Shown here piece after piece: positions 54,905-63,384 of a stretch of 64,000 bases of DNA (the first letter of the stretch is position 1; the number at the start of each line of letters is the position of its first letter). The notes under the pieces were generated by a model, which was not told the origin of the DNA, searched no databases, and was given only the letters and a program-made list of their open reading frames with translations. The position numbers were made by a program, and so were the translations under genes. This stretch comes from Pseudomonas sp. LS44 (GTDB taxonomy: Bacteria; Pseudomonadota; Gammaproteobacteria; Pseudomonadales; Pseudomonadaceae), in the NCBI RefSeq assembly GCF_024730785.1, contig NZ_CP102830.1:124001-188000 (forward strand). Reading direction: 5' to 3'.

Positions 54905-55291
54905 ATAGACCTGGGTTCTCTAGAGACCGAGTTGGACCCGGCCAACCCCAATCCTCGTGGCGTGCACGGCAACGAGCAGGAGAAAGACCCTCTGGATCAA
55001 ATCATTCAGAGCTTCAGCGAGCGTTGGTTCCAAGGCTGGGGTGTTGTAACCACCGAGGAAAAGCGCGTGAAGTTCCTGAGCATTCTGCAGGGCATTAAAG
55101 AGCACCCGGACTTCGAGCCCAAGTATCAAAAGAGTCAGGACGAAGACCACCGCTCTTTGGCCTTCGAGAAGATCTTCGAAGAGGTGATGTTGATACGTCG
55201 ACGCCAGGATCTGGAGCTATACCGGCTGGTGGCCAGCGATGCAGTGCTCAAGTCGTCATTGCAGCAGAGCATGGGAGGCATGTTGGGATGA
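54905..55291 (+). pseudogene. 3' remnant of a type I restriction enzyme R subunit (hsdR)
   Basis: An open frame of about 128 codons with no clear start. It reads DPLDQIIQSFSERWFQGWGV, VKFLSILQGIKEHPDFEPKY and RRRQDLELYRLVASDAVLKS, which is the C-terminal helical domain of HsdR. An in-frame TGA at 54902-54904 precedes it, and the helicase and nuclease parts, hsdM and hsdS are absent from the window. The fragment lies next to the tRNA at the right end of the island, where integrases and restriction genes often reside. It appears to be a deletion remnant of an earlier, larger island. Confidence 0.75.
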
Positions 55292-55424
55292 GCCATTCGC
55301 TGAGATAAGCAGTTCTTCTCAGCCTTCCAGCCAGCATGGCTAGTACTCAAAGGGATACTGAGCGAAATGCCCGTACGTAATAGTGCGGCACGGTTTAGGC
55401 ACAGAATGGACACATGAAAAACAA

Positions 55425-55456
55425 AAGGGCCTAGGTTTTCACCTAAGCCCTTGTTT
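55425..55456 (-). terminator. Terminator following tRNA-Arg (right island junction)
   Basis: AAGGGCCTAGGT and ACCTAAGCCCTT pair around TTTTC, with A-rich sequence on the left acting as a T-tract for leftward transcription. It lies 4 bp from the tRNA 3' end, on the island side, so it was brought by the island. Confidence 0.85.
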
Positions 55457-55460
55457 TATA

Positions 55461-55537
55461 TGGCGCACCAGGCGGGATTCGAACCCACGACCCCTGCCTT
55501 CGGAGGGCAGTACTCTATCCAGCTGAGCTACTGGTGC
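55461..55537 (-). tRNA. tRNA-Arg, anticodon CCG
   Basis: A 77-base tRNA read on the minus strand. The acceptor stem GCACCAG/CTGGTGC is closed, the D-arm contains AGCTCAGCTGGATAGAGT, the anticodon stem CTGCC/GGCAG encloses CTCCGAA (anticodon CCG, decoding CGG), and the T-arm GTGGGTTCGAATCCCGC precedes the encoded CCA. The last 16 bases are the attachment site of the island. Pseudomonads use CGG rarely, and this is probably the single CCG-type tRNA; that statement is from general knowledge. Confidence 0.97.
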
Positions 55538-55548
55538 AGCGCGGCGCA

Positions 55549-55577
55549 ATCATACGCATCTCGCCGGCAGGCGTCCA
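55549..55577 (-). promoter_or_regulatory. Promoter of tRNA-Arg
   Basis: Read leftward, TGGACG (55572-55577) and TATGAT (55549-55554) are separated by 17 bp, a good sigma-70 spacing. The tRNA starts 12 bp downstream of the -10 box. Confidence 0.7.
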
Positions 55578-55727
55578 TGCTGGGTGGATGGAGGTTGGCT
55601 TGTTCGTGATCTCGAACAGTGGGGCGTGGCATTTAGCGCTTTGCACAGTAAAGCCACTCGCGGCTCTATATTCCGTTAGTTTTTCTGCACACACTATTGC
55701 CCTTTTCCCGCTGCGCCCCTAGGATTC

Positions 55728-55745
55728 GTTTGAGATTTCAAACGC
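55728..55745. promoter_or_regulatory. Candidate operator upstream of gabD
   Basis: CGTTTGA-GATT-TCAAACG is a perfect 7-bp inverted repeat in the 374-bp gap (55538-55911) between the tRNA and gabD. No regulator gene for it is in the window. The rest of the gap shows no gene. Confidence 0.45.
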
Positions 55746-55911
55746 CAGCGAGCGCCTTGTCGGCAAGGAACTCGAGGGCCGTTCGCCACTCTGCTGTTAC
55801 ACGCTCGGTGGCCGTCGTTCGCCAGCCAATCCTCGATGTTCGGCAGTCTGCCGCGCGTCGGTGTTTTTATTCTTTGCCCGCTTCAGGGATGTCGGGTTTC
55901 AGGAGACTGCC

Positions 55912-57360
55912 ATGCACTTGAAAGACGCCACGCTGTTCCGTCAGCAAGCCTACATCGACGGCACCTGGCAGGACGCCGACAGCGGCCAGACCATCAAGGT
56001 CAACAACCCGGCCACTGGCGAAATCCTCGGCAGCGTGCCGAAGATGGGCGCCGCCGAAACCCGCCGTGCCATCGAGGCCGCCGATAAGGCGCTGCCGGCC
56101 TGGCGTGCGCTGACCGCCAAGGAGCGCGCCAACAAGCTGCGCAAGTGGTTCGAGCTGATGATCGCCAACCAGGATGACCTCGGCCGCCTAATGACCCTCG
56201 AGCAAGGCAAGCCGCTGGCCGAGGCCAAGGGCGAGATCGCCTACGCCGCCTCGTTCATCGAGTGGTTCGCCGAGGAAGGCAAACGCGTCTACGGCGATAC
56301 CATTCCCGGCCATCAGCCGGACAAGCGCATCATCGTCATCAAGCAGCCGATCGGTGTGACCGCGGCGATCACCCCGTGGAACTTCCCGGCGGCGATGATC
56401 ACCCGCAAGGCCGGTCCGGCGCTGGCCGCCGGCTGCACCATGGTGCTCAAGCCGGCCTCGCAGACGCCGTACTCCGCGCTGGCGCTGGCCGAGTTGGCCG
56501 AGCGCGCCGGGATTCCGAAGGGCGTGTTCAGCGTGGTTACCGGCAGCGCTGGCGATATCGGCACCGAGCTGACCAGCAATCCGATCGTGCGCAAGCTGAC
56601 CTTCACCGGCTCGACCGAGATCGGTCGCCAGCTGATGGCCGAGTGCGCCAAGGACATCAAGAAAGTCTCGCTGGAACTGGGCGGCAACGCGCCATTCATC
56701 GTCTTCGACGACGCCGACCTAGATGCCGCGGTCGATGGCGCGCTGATCTCCAAGTACCGCAACAATGGCCAGACCTGCGTGTGCGCCAACCGCCTGTACG
56801 TGCAGGACGGTGTCTACGATGCGTTCGTCGAGAAGCTCAAGGTCGCAGTGGCCAAGCTGAAGATCGGCAACGGTCTGGACGACGGCACCACCACCGGCCC
56901 GCTGATTGATGACAAGGCGGTGAAGAAGGTCGAAGAGCACATCGCCGACGCGGTGGGTAAAGGCGCCAAGGTGGCGTTCGGCGGCAAGCCGCACGCCCTC
57001 GGCGGCAGCTTCTTCGAACCGACTATCCTGATCGACGTGCCGGGCAATGCGGCGGTGGCCAAGGAAGAAACCTTCGGTCCGCTGGCGCCGCTGTTCCGCT
57101 TCAAAGATGAAGCCGAAGTGATCGCCATGGCCAACGACACCGAATTCGGCCTGGCCTCGTATTTCTACGCCCGTGACCTGTCCCGCGTGTTCCGCGTGGC
57201 CGAGGCGCTGGAGTACGGCATGGTCGGCATCAACACCGGGCTGATTTCCACCGAAGTGGCACCGTTCGGCGGCGTCAAGGCTTCGGGCCTGGGCCGCGAA
57301 GGTTCCAAGTACGGCATCGAGGATTACCTCGAAATCAAATACCTGTGCCTGAGCATCTGA
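55912..57360 (+). CDS. gabD: NADP-dependent succinate-semialdehyde dehydrogenase
   Basis: A 482-residue aldehyde dehydrogenase, the same length as E. coli GabD. The NAD(P)-binding motif FTGSTEIGRQLMAE, the general base E255 in LELGGNAP and the catalytic Cys C289 in GQTCVCANR are present. It converts succinate semialdehyde to succinate in 4-aminobutyrate degradation, acting after GabT. AGGAG precedes the ATG at 55912; an ORF start at 55861 would add an unconserved aromatic leader. It is followed by gabT in the same direction, with a REP-like palindrome in the gap. Confidence 0.95.
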   Translation: MHLKDATLFRQQAYIDGTWQDADSGQTIKVNNPATGEILGSVPKMGAAETRRAIEAADKALPAWRALTAKERANKLRKWFELMIANQDDLGRLMTLEQGKPLAEAKGEIAYAASFIEWFAEEGKRVYGDTIPGHQPDKRIIVIKQPIGVTAAITPWNFPAAMITRKAGPALAAGCTMVLKPASQTPYSALALAELAERAGIPKGVFSVVTGSAGDIGTELTSNPIVRKLTFTGSTEIGRQLMAECAKDIKKVSLELGGNAPFIVFDDADLDAAVDGALISKYRNNGQTCVCANRLYVQDGVYDAFVEKLKVAVAKLKIGNGLDDGTTTGPLIDDKAVKKVEEHIADAVGKGAKVAFGGKPHALGGSFFEPTILIDVPGNAAVAKEETFGPLAPLFRFKDEAEVIAMANDTEFGLASYFYARDLSRVFRVAEALEYGMVGINTGLISTEVAPFGGVKASGLGREGSKYGIEDYLEIKYLCLSI

Positions 57361-57376
57361 GGCCCGCACAGTCCGT

Positions 57377-57443
57377 GTAGGAGCCAGCTTGCTGGCGATG
57401 CTTTTGCCGCTACCGGCCGGATCGCCAGCAAGCTGACTCCTAC
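57377..57443. repeat. REP-like palindrome between gabD and gabT
   Basis: GTAGGAGCCAGCTTGCTGGC from 57377 and its inverse to 57443 form 23-bp arms with one mismatch, around a 21-bp centre. It is the GTAGGAG(C)-type repeat typical of pseudomonads and may dampen readthrough into gabT. Confidence 0.85.
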
Positions 57444-57562
57444 GAAAAACGTTTCACCGCACCCGCGCAGGCCCTGGCAGTCGATCATCGTATGCTGCCA
57501 GGCAACCGACGAGGGCACTCTCCTTGGACCGAGCCGCACGATGAGCGGCCAATGAGGAAACC

Positions 57563-58840
57563 ATGAGCAAGAACGAATCCCTGCTGCAACGCCGCGCCGC
57601 CGCTGTTCCGCGCGGTGTCAGCCAGATCCACCCGATCGTCGCCGAGCGCGCCGAGAACGCCACCGTCTGGGACGTCGAGGGCCGCGAGTACATCGACTTC
57701 GCCGGCGGCATCGCGGTGCTCAACACCGGCCACCTGCACCCGAAGGTGATCGCCGCGGTGCAGGAGCAGCTGGGCAAGCTGACCCATACCTGCTTCCAGG
57801 TGCTGGCCTACGAGCCGTACATCGAGTTGTGCGAAGAGATCGCCAAGCGCGTGCCGGGCGATTTCGCCAAGAAGACCCTACTGGTCACCTCCGGCTCCGA
57901 AGCGGTGGAGAACGCGGTGAAGATCGCCCGTGCCGCCACCGGCCGCGCCGGGGTGATCGCCTTCACCGGCGCCTACCACGGCCGCACCATGATGACTCTC
58001 GGTCTGACCGGCAAGGTGGTGCCGTACTCGGCCGGCATGGGCCTGATGCCCGGCGGCATCTTCCGTGCCCTGGCGCCGTGTGAACTGCACGGGGTCAGCG
58101 AGGACGAGTCGATCGCCAGCATCGAGCGGATTTTCAAGAACGACGCGCAGCCGAGCGACATCGCCGCGATCATCATCGAGCCGGTGCAGGGCGAGGGTGG
58201 TTTCTACGTCAACTCCAAGGCCTTCCTGCAGCGCCTGCGCGCGCTGTGCGATGCGCACGGCATCATGCTGATCGCCGACGAAGTGCAGACCGGCGCCGGG
58301 CGCACTGGCACCTTCTTCGCCTCCGAGCAGCTGGGCATCGTTCCGGACCTGACCACCTTCGCCAAATCGGTCGGCGGCGGCTTCCCGATCTCCGGGGTGT
58401 GCGGCAAGGCCGAGATCATGGACGTGATCGCCCCCGGCGGCCTCGGCGGCACCTACGCCGGCAGCCCGATCGCCTGCGCCGCGGCGCTGGCGGTGCTCAA
58501 GGTGTTCGACGAAGAGAAGCTGCTCGAGCGCTCGCAGGCGCTCGGCGAGAAGCTCAAGGCTGGCCTCAGTGTCATCGCCGCCAAGCACAAGGTGATCGGC
58601 GACGTGCGCGGCCTGGGTTCGATGGTTGCCATCGAGCTGTTTGAAGGTGGTGACGAGAGCAAGCCGAACGCTGATCTGGTCGGCAAGATCGTCGCCCGCG
58701 CACGCGACAAGGGCCTGATCCTGCTGTCCTGCGGCACCTACTACAACGTCATCCGTTTCCTCATGCCGGTCACCATCCCGGATGCGCAGCTGGAACAGGG
58801 CATCGCCATCGTCGCCGAGTGCTTCGACGAACTGGCCTGA
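57563..58840 (+). CDS. gabT: 4-aminobutyrate aminotransferase
   Basis: A 425-residue PLP-dependent class III aminotransferase that moves the amino group of 4-aminobutyrate to 2-oxoglutarate, giving succinate semialdehyde for GabD. The cofactor lysine is K268 in TTFAKSVGGGFPISG; the glycine-rich TSGSEAVENAVKIARAATGR and LIADEVQTGAGRTGTFFASE are also present. Length matches E. coli GabT (426). AGGAAA precedes the ATG. A strong terminator follows. Confidence 0.95.
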   Translation: MSKNESLLQRRAAAVPRGVSQIHPIVAERAENATVWDVEGREYIDFAGGIAVLNTGHLHPKVIAAVQEQLGKLTHTCFQVLAYEPYIELCEEIAKRVPGDFAKKTLLVTSGSEAVENAVKIARAATGRAGVIAFTGAYHGRTMMTLGLTGKVVPYSAGMGLMPGGIFRALAPCELHGVSEDESIASIERIFKNDAQPSDIAAIIIEPVQGEGGFYVNSKAFLQRLRALCDAHGIMLIADEVQTGAGRTGTFFASEQLGIVPDLTTFAKSVGGGFPISGVCGKAEIMDVIAPGGLGGTYAGSPIACAAALAVLKVFDEEKLLERSQALGEKLKAGLSVIAAKHKVIGDVRGLGSMVAIELFEGGDESKPNADLVGKIVARARDKGLILLSCGTYYNVIRFLMPVTIPDAQLEQGIAIVAECFDELA

Positions 58841-58860
58841 CGTTTCCAGGTAGACCAGGA

Positions 58861-58885
58861 GACCCGCTTCGGCGGGTCTTTTTTT
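58861..58885 (+). terminator. Intrinsic terminator after gabT
   Basis: GACCCGC-TTCG-GCGGGTC followed by seven T. It starts 20 bp after the gabT stop. Confidence 0.95.
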
Positions 58886-59003
58886 GTCTGTGGGTTTCGC
58901 TTTGCTCGGGCGTGCTTTCCGGCTGGACTGGGCAAAAGCTTTCAAGTCGATAGACTTGCGGCCGATCTAATCACCACCACCCTTGTTGCCGAGGCATTTT
59001 TCG

Positions 59004-60026
59004 ATGCGTCCTGCCTATGCCCGCCATCCCTATGCCGCGCTGTTGCACGCGCTCGGCCTGGGTCTTTTGATGGCGGTGTACATGCACTGGCAATTGCCGC
59101 TGAGCTGGAGCATTCCGGCCTATCTGCTGCTGGCGTTGTGGCCGTGGCTGGGACCGTGGAAGGTGGCCGAGGAACTGCCGATGGCGGAGCAGCCGGAGCC
59201 AGTCGTAGTCGATACGGCGCAGCTGCTGCGCAATCGGCAGCGCGCCGAGCAGGTCGCCCAGTTGGTCGTCGGCGCTGAGCATTTGGCGGCTGGAATGGCC
59301 GCGCAGCGGGCGGCGTTGCAGCGCGCCAGCGCTCAGGCCGAGGCGATGCTACGCGGTGAGCAGGAGGGCGAGGCCCGCCTCGCGCAGGCGCTGGCCGCGG
59401 CGCAGAGTGCCCGTCAGGTCAGCGCGGTCGGTCAGCAGCAACTGGATCCGCTGATCGCGCGCATGCAGGCACTGACCGAACACACCCGCGTCAGTCGCGA
59501 GCTGCTCGATGGTCTGAACGCGCGCAGTGCGCAAATCGAACAGGTCACCCAGGTCATTCAATCCATCGCCAGCCAGACCAATCTGCTCGCCTTGAACGCG
59601 GCCATCGAAGCGGCGCGCGCCGGTGAACAAGGCCGCGGCTTCGCGGTGGTCGCCGATGAAGTGCGCAATCTGGCCGGGCGCACCGCGGCGGCCACCGGTG
59701 AAGTCGGGCAGATCGTCGGCGACATTCGCCAGCAGAGCGCGGCGGTGGTGACGCATATCCAGAGCCAGGCCGATGAGCTGGAGCAGGCCAGCGTCCAGCT
59801 GGTCGACAGCGCCGGGCATTTGCACAGCGCCGTCACGTTGGCGACGGAACTGGAACAACAGCTGGCGGACATCGGAAGCGACAGCACCGTGCACTCGGAG
59901 CGGCTCGGCGAATTGCTGGATGACTTCGAGCAGTTGCAGGCAGTGGCCGGCGCCAGCGATAGCCAGAGCCGCCAGCTGGGCGACATCGCCGAGCAGCTGC
60001 GCGCCAGCGAGTCGTCGGGTCTGTAG
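59004..60026 (+). CDS. Methyl-accepting chemotaxis protein without periplasmic domain
   Basis: A 340-residue transducer. Two short membrane helices (about residues 10-27 and 35-50) are joined by a tiny loop, so no periplasmic sensor exists. A cytoplasmic helical region leads to the highly conserved signalling hairpin [20 protein letters not shown], then [20 protein letters not shown], at about residues 186-226. No HAMP is recognised. It probably senses a cytoplasmic or membrane state and couples to CheA/CheW. The ATG at 59004 has GAGG upstream; TTG at 58983 is a weaker choice. Confidence 0.85.
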   Translation: MRPAYARHPYAALLHALGLGLLMAVYMHWQLPLSWSIPAYLLLALWPWLGPWKVAEELPMAEQPEPVVVDTAQLLRNRQRAEQVAQLVVGAEHLAAGMAAQRAALQRASAQAEAMLRGEQEGEARLAQALAAAQSARQVSAVGQQQLDPLIARMQALTEHTRVSRELLDGLNARSAQIEQVTQVIQSIASQTNLLALNAAIEAARAGEQGRGFAVVADEVRNLAGRTAAATGEVGQIVGDIRQQSAAVVTHIQSQADELEQASVQLVDSAGHLHSAVTLATELEQQLADIGSDSTVHSERLGELLDDFEQLQAVAGASDSQSRQLGDIAEQLRASESSGL

Positions 60027-60066
60027 GCCGATCCAATGGGTTCGCAAGATTGCGGGTGCAGATTTT

Positions 60067-60088
60067 CCCGGATTGCATCCGGGCTACG
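60067..60088. repeat. REP-like repeat, single unit
   Basis: CCCGGATTGCATCCGGGCTA from 60067 is a single copy of the family at 1228-1294 and 3172-3247. It lies in the convergent gap between the chemotaxis gene and the CRP-like gene. Confidence 0.75.
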
Positions 60089-60157
60089 TAGCAGCGCCAC
60101 GTAGAAGCTGGCCCCGCCAGCGACGCTTTGCGCGCCAGGGCCGCGCCTACGTGAGCG

Positions 60158-60856
60158 TTATGGGGCCGCTTGTTTGCCAACCTGGCGCAGGCGCTCCAGA
60201 TCGAGGATTTCGATCTCGGCATAGGTCAGGCGCACGATGCCCTGGGCCTGTAGGTCTTTGAGGATCTGGTTGGTGGTCTGCCGCGAAATCGCCAGCATCA
60301 ACGCCAGTTGCTCCTGGGCCAGGTGGATCACCCGGCGCTCGCCACTGACCCCACCGTAGCCTTCGGCAATCATCACCAACCTCCGGGCCAGGCGCGGCGC
60401 TGCCGGCAGCAAACTCATCTCTTCCAGGGCAATGAACGCCAGGCGCAATTTCTGGCTGAGCAGCAGAGCGAAATCGCGCCAGTGCTGCGGCTGCCGTTCG
60501 AGCAGCTCGAGCAGCGCGGCCTGCGGCACATTCAGCAATACGCAGGGGCCGTCGGCATAGGCGTCGTGGGTGCGCGGCTGGCCGTCGAACAAGGAAATCT
60601 CGCCAAACCAGTACGGCGGCTCGATCAGCATCAACAGCGCTTCCTTGCCGACCTCGCTGACCGCGCCGATACGCATCGTGCCCTCGACCACCACATACAG
60701 ACCGCAGGGTTTGTCGCCGCGACTGAACAGCCGCTGGCCGGCATCCAGGCGGCGCAGGCTGGCGGCGTGCAGCAGGGCATTCTGCAAAGTGCTCGGCAGC
60801 TGGCTGAACCAGTGACCACTGAGCAGCAACGTGCGGTAGGCGTGGATCTCGGGCAT
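60158..60856 (-). CDS. CRP/FNR-family transcriptional regulator
   Basis: A 232-residue regulator. The N-terminal cyclic-nucleotide-binding fold (LFSRGDKPCGLYVVVEGTMR, then PYWFGEISLFDGQPRTHDAY) is followed by a dimerisation helix and a C-terminal winged helix (LAQEQLALMLAISRQTTNQI). The cysteines needed for an FNR iron-sulfur cluster are absent, so it is CRP-like. Target genes are unknown. It is divergent from the DUF962 gene, with a 91-bp promoter gap. Confidence 0.88.
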   Translation of the reverse strand: MPEIHAYRTLLLSGHWFSQLPSTLQNALLHAASLRRLDAGQRLFSRGDKPCGLYVVVEGTMRIGAVSEVGKEALLMLIEPPYWFGEISLFDGQPRTHDAYADGPCVLLNVPQAALLELLERQPQHWRDFALLLSQKLRLAFIALEEMSLLPAAPRLARRLVMIAEGYGGVSGERRVIHLAQEQLALMLAISRQTTNQILKDLQAQGIVRLTYAEIEILDLERLRQVGKQAAP

Positions 60857-60947
60857 GGTTTATCCAGAGGTTTGTCGGCTAACTGACAGAGCCGGCTGGC
60901 GGCGAGAGGCCATTATCGGCGCATCTGCCTGGATGTGAGTCAACCTA

Positions 60948-61472
60948 ATGAAAACCCTCAACGAGCACCTTGGCCAATACGCGGAATATCACCGTGACCG
61001 GCGCAATATCTTTAGCCACTTTATCGGTATACCGATGATCGTGCTGGCGGTCGCGGTGTTGTTGTCGCGGCCGGGACTGGAGCTGTTCGGCCTGTGGCTG
61101 TCACCGGCGACCCTGGTGGCGCTGGCGGCAGCGCAGTTCTATCTGCGCCTGGATCTGCGCTTTGGTCTGCTGATGGCCGCGTTGTTGGCGTTGAGCCTAT
61201 GGCTCGGCGCGGACTTGGCGGTGCAGAGCACGTCGGTCTGGCTGGTGGCGGGGATTGGCTTGTTCGTGCTCGGCTGGCTGATTCAGTTCATTGGCCATTA
61301 CTACGAAGGGCGCAAACCGGCGTTTGTCGACGATGTGATGGGATTGGTAATCGGGCCGTTGTTCGTGGTCGCCGAGCTGGCCTTTCTGCTCGGCCTGCGC
61401 GATGAAGTGCGCAAGGCCGTAGAGCAGCGCGCCGGGCCGACCTGCATACGGGGCAGGAAGGCCACGGGTTAG
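60948..61472 (+). CDS. DUF962/Mpo1-like membrane protein
   Basis: A 174-residue protein with four hydrophobic segments. The N-terminal YAEYHRDRRNIFSHFIGIPM contains the histidines conserved in Mpo1-like proteins, and FIGHYYEGRKPAF is the second conserved histidine motif. Yeast Mpo1 is an iron-dependent 2-hydroxy fatty-acid dioxygenase, so fatty-acid alpha-oxidation is a possible role. No clear ribosome site is present, only a weak TGAG-type word. It converges on a periplasmic-protein gene with an 8-bp gap. Confidence 0.85.
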   Translation: MKTLNEHLGQYAEYHRDRRNIFSHFIGIPMIVLAVAVLLSRPGLELFGLWLSPATLVALAAAQFYLRLDLRFGLLMAALLALSLWLGADLAVQSTSVWLVAGIGLFVLGWLIQFIGHYYEGRKPAFVDDVMGLVIGPLFVVAELAFLLGLRDEVRKAVEQRAGPTCIRGRKATG

Positions 61473-61480
61473 CAGGTCAT

Positions 61481-62197
61481 TCAGAGTTGCAGTTGCAGGG
61501 CCTGGTTGCTGAACAGGCGCGCGTTGCGATCGACGATCAGTGGTGCAAAAGGGCGCTGCGAGAGCGTCAAGGGACCGCCAGAAATAGAGTTCATGTCGGT
61601 GAATGCCGAACGCAGAAAACGCCAGCGTGGTTTCAGCGTGAGGGCCTGGGTGTGATCAAGACGCTCCAGCTGGGCGTCGATCGCCGGCACCAAAGCGACT
61701 TCATCCTGGCCGAGATAAATCTGGTCTTGCTCGCGAGCCTTTTCGAACAACCCCGCATAGGCGCGATACAAATACTGCACCGAGAGGTATTCGCTGGTCA
61801 GGGCGATATCTGCTGAAGGCTTGTTATCCAGGGTATGGGCGGCGGTGAGGAACTCACGCAAGGCCGCGGCCAGATCGTTGGTGAACGTCCAGGGCATATC
61901 GTCTTCGCCATGGCCGAAGGCTTGGCCTGCGCGCAGAAGCTGGTCGAGCTTCTGGTGTTGTTGACGCAGGGCGTCGTCGCTCAGCGCGGCGTTCTGGAAG
62001 CTGGCAGTCAGCGCGGCGAGGTCGTCGTTCAGGCGCTGCGCATGCTCGGCCTGAAAGCCTTCATAACGGAAGATCAGAAAGCTGCTGACGGCGCGGCAGG
62101 CCTGAATCTGTGCGGTTTCCAGCGGAGTGGCGGCGAGCGCTGGAAGCGTCCAGCCGAACAAACCGATAAGCAGTGCAAAGATTGCGGAACGAATCAT
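61481..62197 (-). CDS. Uncharacterised exported helical protein (tandem copy 1)
   Basis: A 238-residue protein with a signal peptide (residues 1-22, AIFALLIGLFGWTLPALAA). It is rich in helices. Shared blocks with the next gene are QACRAVSSFLIFRYEGFQ, YLSVQYLYRAYAGLFEKARE and the C-terminal RPFAPLIVDRNARLFSNQ. GGGGGA precedes the ATG at 62197; an ATG at 62209 is too close to its ribosome site. The family also seems to include the protein at 24623-25435. No function is known; a periplasmic sensor or binding protein is possible. Confidence 0.75.
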   Translation of the reverse strand: MIRSAIFALLIGLFGWTLPALAATPLETAQIQACRAVSSFLIFRYEGFQAEHAQRLNDDLAALTASFQNAALSDDALRQQHQKLDQLLRAGQAFGHGEDDMPWTFTNDLAAALREFLTAAHTLDNKPSADIALTSEYLSVQYLYRAYAGLFEKAREQDQIYLGQDEVALVPAIDAQLERLDHTQALTLKPRWRFLRSAFTDMNSISGGPLTLSQRPFAPLIVDRNARLFSNQALQLQL

Positions 62198-62345
62198 GTA
62201 TTCCCCCATGGCTCCATAATGGAGACGCTAAGCGCGCAAGCTTGGCATCGCCGGCTCAGGGGGAGCATTACCCGAAAGGATGGCGGCGGCAACGGCGCAC
62301 GACATGCGCCGTTGCCCAAAAAACGGGAGCGATTCCCGCGTAATC

Positions 62346-63098
62346 TCAGTTTTGCGCCATCAACTGATTGGACAGCGAGCGGGCGTGGCGATCGACCATG
62401 GTCGGGGCGAAGGGCCGACCGGAGATGCTTTCCATGTTGGTAACGCCGCTGTTGAGGTCGCTGAACGCAACTTTCAGGTAGTTCCAGCGCACCTTGATCT
62501 TCGCCAGTCCTGGCGTGCTGGTTTCCTGCAGTTGCCCGAGCTCGCCATCAATGACCGGTACCAGCTTGCGCTCGTCCTGGCCGAGGTACTGGTCGGTATT
62601 CTCCTTGGCAACCTCGAAGCTGCCGAGATAGGAACGGTACAAATACTGCACCGCGAGGTACTCGACCTGCACGGGAATCTGCTCGATCTCCGAGTTGGAC
62701 GATTGCTTGTTGGTAGCGAGCAGGAAGTCGCGCAGGCCTTTGCTCAGATCGCGCGGATAGCTCCAGGCCATATCTTCGTCGTTGTGGCCGAACGCGGCGC
62801 CGCGGCGCAACTCGGCGACCAGGGCCTGATGCGTCGCACGCATTTCATCGCTGACCCCTGTGGCGCTTTGCATCGACTGGTCCAGCGTGGCGAGATCGTT
62901 GTTCATGCGCTCGAGATGAATGCCTTGGTAGCCTTCGCCGCGGTACAGCAGCAGGCTGCTGGTGGCCCGGCAAGCGTTGACCTGCATCTGCTCGATGGGA
63001 TTGATTGGCTGCTGGGCGGCCAGGACGAGGGTAGAGAGACTTGCGAGAAACGCCACACTCCAGGCGAGGAGATGGCGTAGCACTGCTGGATTGCGCAT
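62346..63098 (-). CDS. Uncharacterised exported helical protein (tandem copy 2)
   Basis: A 250-residue paralogue of the preceding gene. The signal peptide is residues 1-28 (HLLAWSVAFLASLSTLVLAA). It shares NACRATSSLLLYRGEGYQGI, VEYLAVQYLYRSYLGSFEVA and RPFAPTMVDRHARSLSNQLM with its neighbour. The intervening gap is 148 bp. The two are probably the products of a tandem duplication. Upstream of it, 63099-63384 (286 bp) contains nothing recognisable besides the possible downstream region of cysA. Confidence 0.75.
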   Translation of the reverse strand: MRNPAVLRHLLAWSVAFLASLSTLVLAAQQPINPIEQMQVNACRATSSLLLYRGEGYQGIHLERMNNDLATLDQSMQSATGVSDEMRATHQALVAELRRGAAFGHNDEDMAWSYPRDLSKGLRDFLLATNKQSSNSEIEQIPVQVEYLAVQYLYRSYLGSFEVAKENTDQYLGQDERKLVPVIDGELGQLQETSTPGLAKIKVRWNYLKVAFSDLNSGVTNMESISGRPFAPTMVDRHARSLSNQLMAQN

Positions 63099-63384
63099 AC
63101 CGTGTGCCCCTTATTATTTTTGTGAGCAGTCCGGGTATCCCCGCGGACTATCCGGCCACAGAGTAGTGCGACACAGATTCACCGATATTACCCCAAAGAG
63201 TGATTCTTTCAGTAGCCTCGCTGGTGATGTGGCGAAATGCGCCGAGCAGGCGGCGAATTGGACCGGGATGGTCGCGGCGGCTGGCGCAGAACTTCCCGGC
63301 TGGGGCCACGGCGAGCGCCTCGCGAATAAGACGCTGCTGGGCCAGCGCGAGCCAGGGCCGGGCAGGGCGCCCGGCTCTGGCTAT

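Larger units (their letters stand above)
45409..55476. mobile_element. Genomic island integrated at tRNA-Arg(CCG), about 10 kb
   Basis: Bounded by direct copies of the tRNA-Arg 3' end (45409-45424 and 55461-55476). The intact tRNA lies at the right and points leftward into the island, exactly the geometry of integrase-mediated insertion. Contents: a small open frame, a LuxR-type regulator, DUF1329 and DUF1302 genes, a saccharopine-dehydrogenase-like gene, a FAD oxidase gene, an MFS gene and a broken hsdR end beside the tRNA. No integrase or excisionase is visible, so the island seems fixed or was moved in trans. Confidence 0.8.
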
